Source: Bifidobacterium breve (GTDB lineage Bacteria; Actinomycetota; Actinomycetes; Nanopelagicales; Nanopelagicaceae). Taken from it: a stretch of DNA of 6,617 nt. The notes under the pieces are model-generated. The model saw only the letters and a list, made by a program, of their open reading frames with translations, was not told the origin of the DNA and ran no database searches. Position 1 is the stretch's first letter; each line of letters opens with the position of its first letter. The stretch lies in contig CALPKA020000027.1 in NCBI GenBank assembly GCA_943324025.2, positions 1 to 6,617 on the forward strand. Reading direction: 5' to 3'. The position numbers were made by a program, and so were the translations under genes. Shown piece by piece: positions 5,250-6,617 of this stretch.

Positions 5250-6617
5250 ATTATCCATTCCCAACTTTGACCCTCTTTACTATCTTTAACTGCAATTCCT
5301 TGCTCTTGTAGCAATTTACGAAGTCGATCACTCTCCTCATAATCACCTTGTTGCCTGGCCGCAGCACGTTTATCCAGAAGTTGCAGCTGATCACTGGAAG
5401 CAACTTTTTGTTCAATTTGCTTAAATAAGTTTAATCCCAGAATTTGATCGACTTTAAAAAATATTTGATACTTTGTTGCATCTGTAACCTCTTCAGATTT
5501 TTCAAGTGATCTTAGTTTTTGTAATGCCCTTGGAGTATCAAGATCTTGTTGCAAATCTGCTAAAACCTCAGTAATCCATTTCTCTGCCAAAACCTGATCA
5601 ACTTTGGAATCTTGCTGCCAAATCAATGTTTTGCTGCGCCACCTTTGTAGTAATACATGAGCTGCTTTTAAACTATCCCAACTTAAATCCATCTGACTGC
5701 GATATCGATTTTCTAAAAAGCATAGGCGAAGTGCTAGTGGATCAATATGCTTTGCCTCTAAATCAGATACCAAAACAACATTTCCAGAACTTTTCGCCAT
5801 CTTTCGTCCTTCAAATAATAGGTGTTCACCATGCACCCACATTGCTACTGATTCGCTGCCAATTGCTGCATTTGATTGAGCCCGCTCATCTTCATGATGA
5901 GGAAATCTTAAATCGATTCCACCTAAGTGCAGGTCGACAAAATTGTTTAGATAGTGCAATGACATTGCTGAACATTCAATATGCCAACCAGGAAATCCTT
6001 TACCCCAAGGTGAATCCCAAATCATTTCACTTCGATTACCTGCCGCTTTCCACAACGCCCAGTCTGCATGGAATTTTTTAGCACCATCTTCGGTGTATTC
6101 AAAGCGGTGACCTGGTTTAAGTGAATCCAATCTATTTCCACTAATCGCGCCATAGCCTTGGAAAGATTGGGCTGAGAAATAAACGCAATTATCAGTTCCC
6201 ACATAAGCATGCTCTTTTTCAATAAGTTCGGTAATTAAGTCCTGCATTAATTTAATACACTCACTTGCCTTCGGATATTTATCCGCTGGATTAATATTTA
6301 GTTTTGCAAGATCTTTGTGAAATCTACCTTCATAAATTCGAGCAATCTCAAATGGATCTTTGGATTCGGCTTTTGCTTGGGCCAACATTTTGTCCTCAAC
6401 AAAATCTTCTGACATATGTCCTACATCGGTGATGTTTTGAATGAAGCTAACTTTAAATCCAAGGTATTTAGCTAACCTTGTTATCAAATCTCCAAGCAGA
6501 AAAGTTCTTAAATTTCCAACATGCGCATCCCGATACACAGTTGGACCACAGCTATAAACTCTGATTGTTTTGCCATCACTACAAACCAGTGATTGTAATT
6601 GTCGAGATTTTGTATCA
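5246..6617 (-). CDS. cysS: Cysteinyl-tRNA synthetase, N-terminus cut by window edge
   Basis: The enzyme attaches cysteine to tRNA-Cys. The reading frame stays open to the window's right end, giving 456 visible residues. A GTG at 6536-6538 could be mistaken for the start, but it is the Val inside CGPTVY, so the gene continues upstream; by comparison with E. coli (461 aa) only about 5-10 residues are missing. Numbering visible residues, Cys23 (CGPTVY), Cys215 (WHIECSAM), His240 and Glu244 (PHHEDE) are the expected zinc ligands. The class I signatures are HVGN (32-35) and KMAKS (272-276, a variant of KMSKS). The C-terminal helical tRNA-binding region ends in LLDKRAAARQQGDYEESDRLRKLL-type sequence and a terminal EWII, features that the cysteine ligase MshC lacks. 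NITDVGHM and VYRDAHVGNLR differ from the form I recall for standard actinobacterial CysS (VTDIEDK, PHIGHVRS). Confidence 0.92.
   Translation of the reverse strand, partial: DTKSRQLQSLVCSDGKTIRVYSCGPTVYRDAHVGNLRTFLLGDLITRLAKYLGFKVSFIQNITDVGHMSEDFVEDKMLAQAKAESKDPFEIARIYEGRFHKDLAKLNINPADKYPKASECIKLMQDLITELIEKEHAYVGTDNCVYFSAQSFQGYGAISGNRLDSLKPGHRFEYTEDGAKKFHADWALWKAAGNRSEMIWDSPWGKGFPGWHIECSAMSLHYLNNFVDLHLGGIDLRFPHHEDERAQSNAAIGSESVAMWVHGEHLLFEGRKMAKSSGNVVLVSDLEAKHIDPLALRLCFLENRYRSQMDLSWDSLKAAHVLLQRWRSKTLIWQQDSKVDQVLAEKWITEVLADLQQDLDTPRALQKLRSLEKSEEVTDATKYQIFFKVDQILGLNLFKQIEQKVASSDQLQLLDKRAAARQQGDYEESDRLRKLLQEQGIAVKDSKEGQSWEWII

Noticed and set aside
5626..6081. Plus-strand open frame of 151 codons opposite cysS
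   Set aside because: It lies antisense to conserved catalytic sequence of CysS and has the composition of a shadow frame, with no start signal.
6022..6222. Minus-strand open frame of 66 codons within cysS
   Set aside because: It is a different frame of the same strand inside an intact CysS coding region.
6536..6538. GTG as the start of cysS
   Set aside because: The upstream frame encodes the conserved CGPT with the zinc-binding Cys and stays open to the window edge, so this codon is the internal Val of CGPTVY.
5246..6617. MshC (mycothiol cysteine ligase) instead of CysS
   Set aside because: The length of about 460 residues and the C-terminal tRNA-binding region fit CysS; MshC is about 410 residues and lacks that region.

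Overview
The window looks like a compact stretch of chromosome from a low-G+C actinobacterium, most likely a streamlined freshwater lineage such as the acI group (Nanopelagicales). The actinobacterial signal comes from a mycothiol biosynthesis deacetylase (MshB), a DUF3107 protein next to its usual TetR partner, and a PRC-barrel/MgtE_N/CBS protein of actinobacterial type. The streamlining signal is the A+T-rich sequence (G+C around 40% by eye), the near absence of intergenic DNA, and gene ends that touch or overlap. The lineage assignment is an inference from these traits, not from a search.

Layout, left to right. (1) 3-1277, minus: a soluble MgtE-N/CBS domain protein, probably a magnesium or nucleotide sensor. 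(2) A 65-bp divergent gap with a perfect 7-3-7 dyad. (3) 1343-3085, plus: an EamA-family exporter followed with no gap by a PHP-domain phosphoesterase. (4) 3086-3995, minus: a TetR-family regulator followed by DUF3107; the DUF3107 stop codon abuts the PHP stop codon head to head. (5) A divergent control region, 3996-4056, with a likely TetR operator. (6) 4057-5249, plus: mshB and a small four-helix membrane protein, overlapping by ATGA. (7) 5246-6617, minus: cysteinyl-tRNA synthetase, overlapping the membrane gene by 4 bp and cut by the right edge of the window. No stretch longer than about 65 bp lacks a gene, and I see no RNA gene, mobile element or CRISPR array.

The most notable pattern is in the start regions. 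All five genes that lie at the head of a transcript or behind a gap (MgtE-N/CBS, eamA, DUF3107, tetR, mshB) have a TANNNT -10 box exactly 6 nt before a start codon and no Shine-Dalgarno sequence, as expected for leaderless mRNAs. The two genes packed behind another gene lack this box and appear to be translated by coupling, one of them with a GGAG ribosome binding site. 

Functionally, mshB makes the amino-sugar precursor of mycothiol and cysS charges tRNA with cysteine, so the right half concerns cysteine and thiol metabolism. The cysS product is not of the sequence type I associate with the standard actinobacterial enzyme. I found no obviously new defence or mobile system here; the interest lies in the promoter pattern, two putative operators, the CysS type and uncharacterised small conserved proteins.
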